A program made the position numbers and the translations under genes. Shown one piece after another: positions 13,123 through 13,399 of a stretch of DNA of 13,399 nt. Source of the DNA: JBDKTK01 sp039680225 (GTDB lineage: Bacteria > Desulfobacterota > Syntrophia > Syntrophales > UBA4778); contig JBDKTK010000156.1 of the NCBI GenBank assembly GCA_039680225.1, positions 1-13,399 on the forward strand, in the 5' to 3' direction. Under the pieces are notes generated by a model. That model had not been told where the DNA came from. It worked only from the letters and a program-made list of their open reading frames with translations, and did no database searches. How positions within the stretch are numbered: the first letter of the stretch is position 1; each line of letters begins with the position of its first letter.

Positions 13123-13399
13123 ATCTGTTTTCATCACACTGTATAGTTTCCGGGGAGAGGTATAAGCACGGATATTTTTCTATTCCCAATTATCGATATC
13201 TCACCATCAGAATCTCACAAGCCCGTCGTTCATTGGCGGATCTGAGTCTCGAAAAACCCTGCAAGATGTGCCCGCAAAAAAATTCTGAGGGCTGCCGGCA
13301 AGCGGGTCTTGGAGACTTCCTGCACAGAGTTTTCAGTCTGTACTATTTCTTCTCATACTACCGAATCAATAGTTAAAATATTCAAAATAATAAAGCTTG
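13123..13399. other. Non-coding right end, no supported gene
   Basis: This 277-bp stretch is more AT-rich than the rest, especially the last 60 bp. I see no hairpin with a T-run to end the plus-strand operon and no convincing gene. A nested pair of short stems is possible: AGTCTC (13245-13250) with GAGACT (13312-13317), enclosing CCCGC (13271-13275) with GCGGG (13302-13306). This may be chance. Confidence 0.5.

Noticed and set aside
13077..13376. 99-codon plus-strand frame with a few cysteines overlapping the thioesterase end
   Set aside because: It begins inside the thioesterase gene, has no ribosome-binding site and no recognisable domain; the composition looks non-coding.

Overview
This window looks like chromosomal DNA from a Gram-negative bacterium. 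The evidence is a tripartite exporter with a periplasmic adaptor, an exported bacterial alpha-2-macroglobulin and a class A penicillin-binding protein of the PBP1C type. The DNA is GC-rich and densely packed, with a strong preference for AGG/CGG arginine and GGC/GCC codons. A deltaproteobacterial (Desulfobacterota-like) origin is my best guess from gene style, but no marker gene here proves it. I see no rRNA, tRNA, insertion sequence, CRISPR array or phage gene.

Left half, minus strand (4467 down to 1, running off the left edge): a compact six-gene transcription unit. In transcription order it holds a small AhpD/carboxymuconolactone-decarboxylase-fold protein without the redox cysteines, a stand-alone cobalamin-binding-fold protein without the cobalt-ligating histidine, a HlyD/YbhG-type membrane fusion protein, two separate ABC ATPases, and an ABC-2 permease cut by the window edge. 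Spacing is tight (ATGA overlap, 25 bp, 5 bp, GTGA overlap), except for a 74-bp palindrome-bearing gap between the two ATPases. The transporter matches the YbhGFSR exporter layout, with the fused YbhF ATPase split into two genes. The two ATPases have complementary defects, which predicts one working and one degenerate ATP site.

Middle (4468-4706): a divergent intergenic region with ribosome-binding sites on both sides, candidate promoters and small inverted repeats.

Right half, plus strand (4707-13122): a very large alpha-2-macroglobulin with an intact Cys-Leu-Glu-Gln thioester motif, then directly abutting pbpC (PBP1C), then a PaaI-like hotdog thioesterase 22 bp later. The alpha-2-macroglobulin/PBP1C pair is a known conserved partnership thought to protect and repair the periplasm: one traps invading proteases, the other makes peptidoglycan. 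The last 277 bp carry no gene I can support.

The least familiar part of the window is the pairing of two small cofactor-fold proteins, each missing its key ligand or catalytic residues, at the head of an exporter operon.
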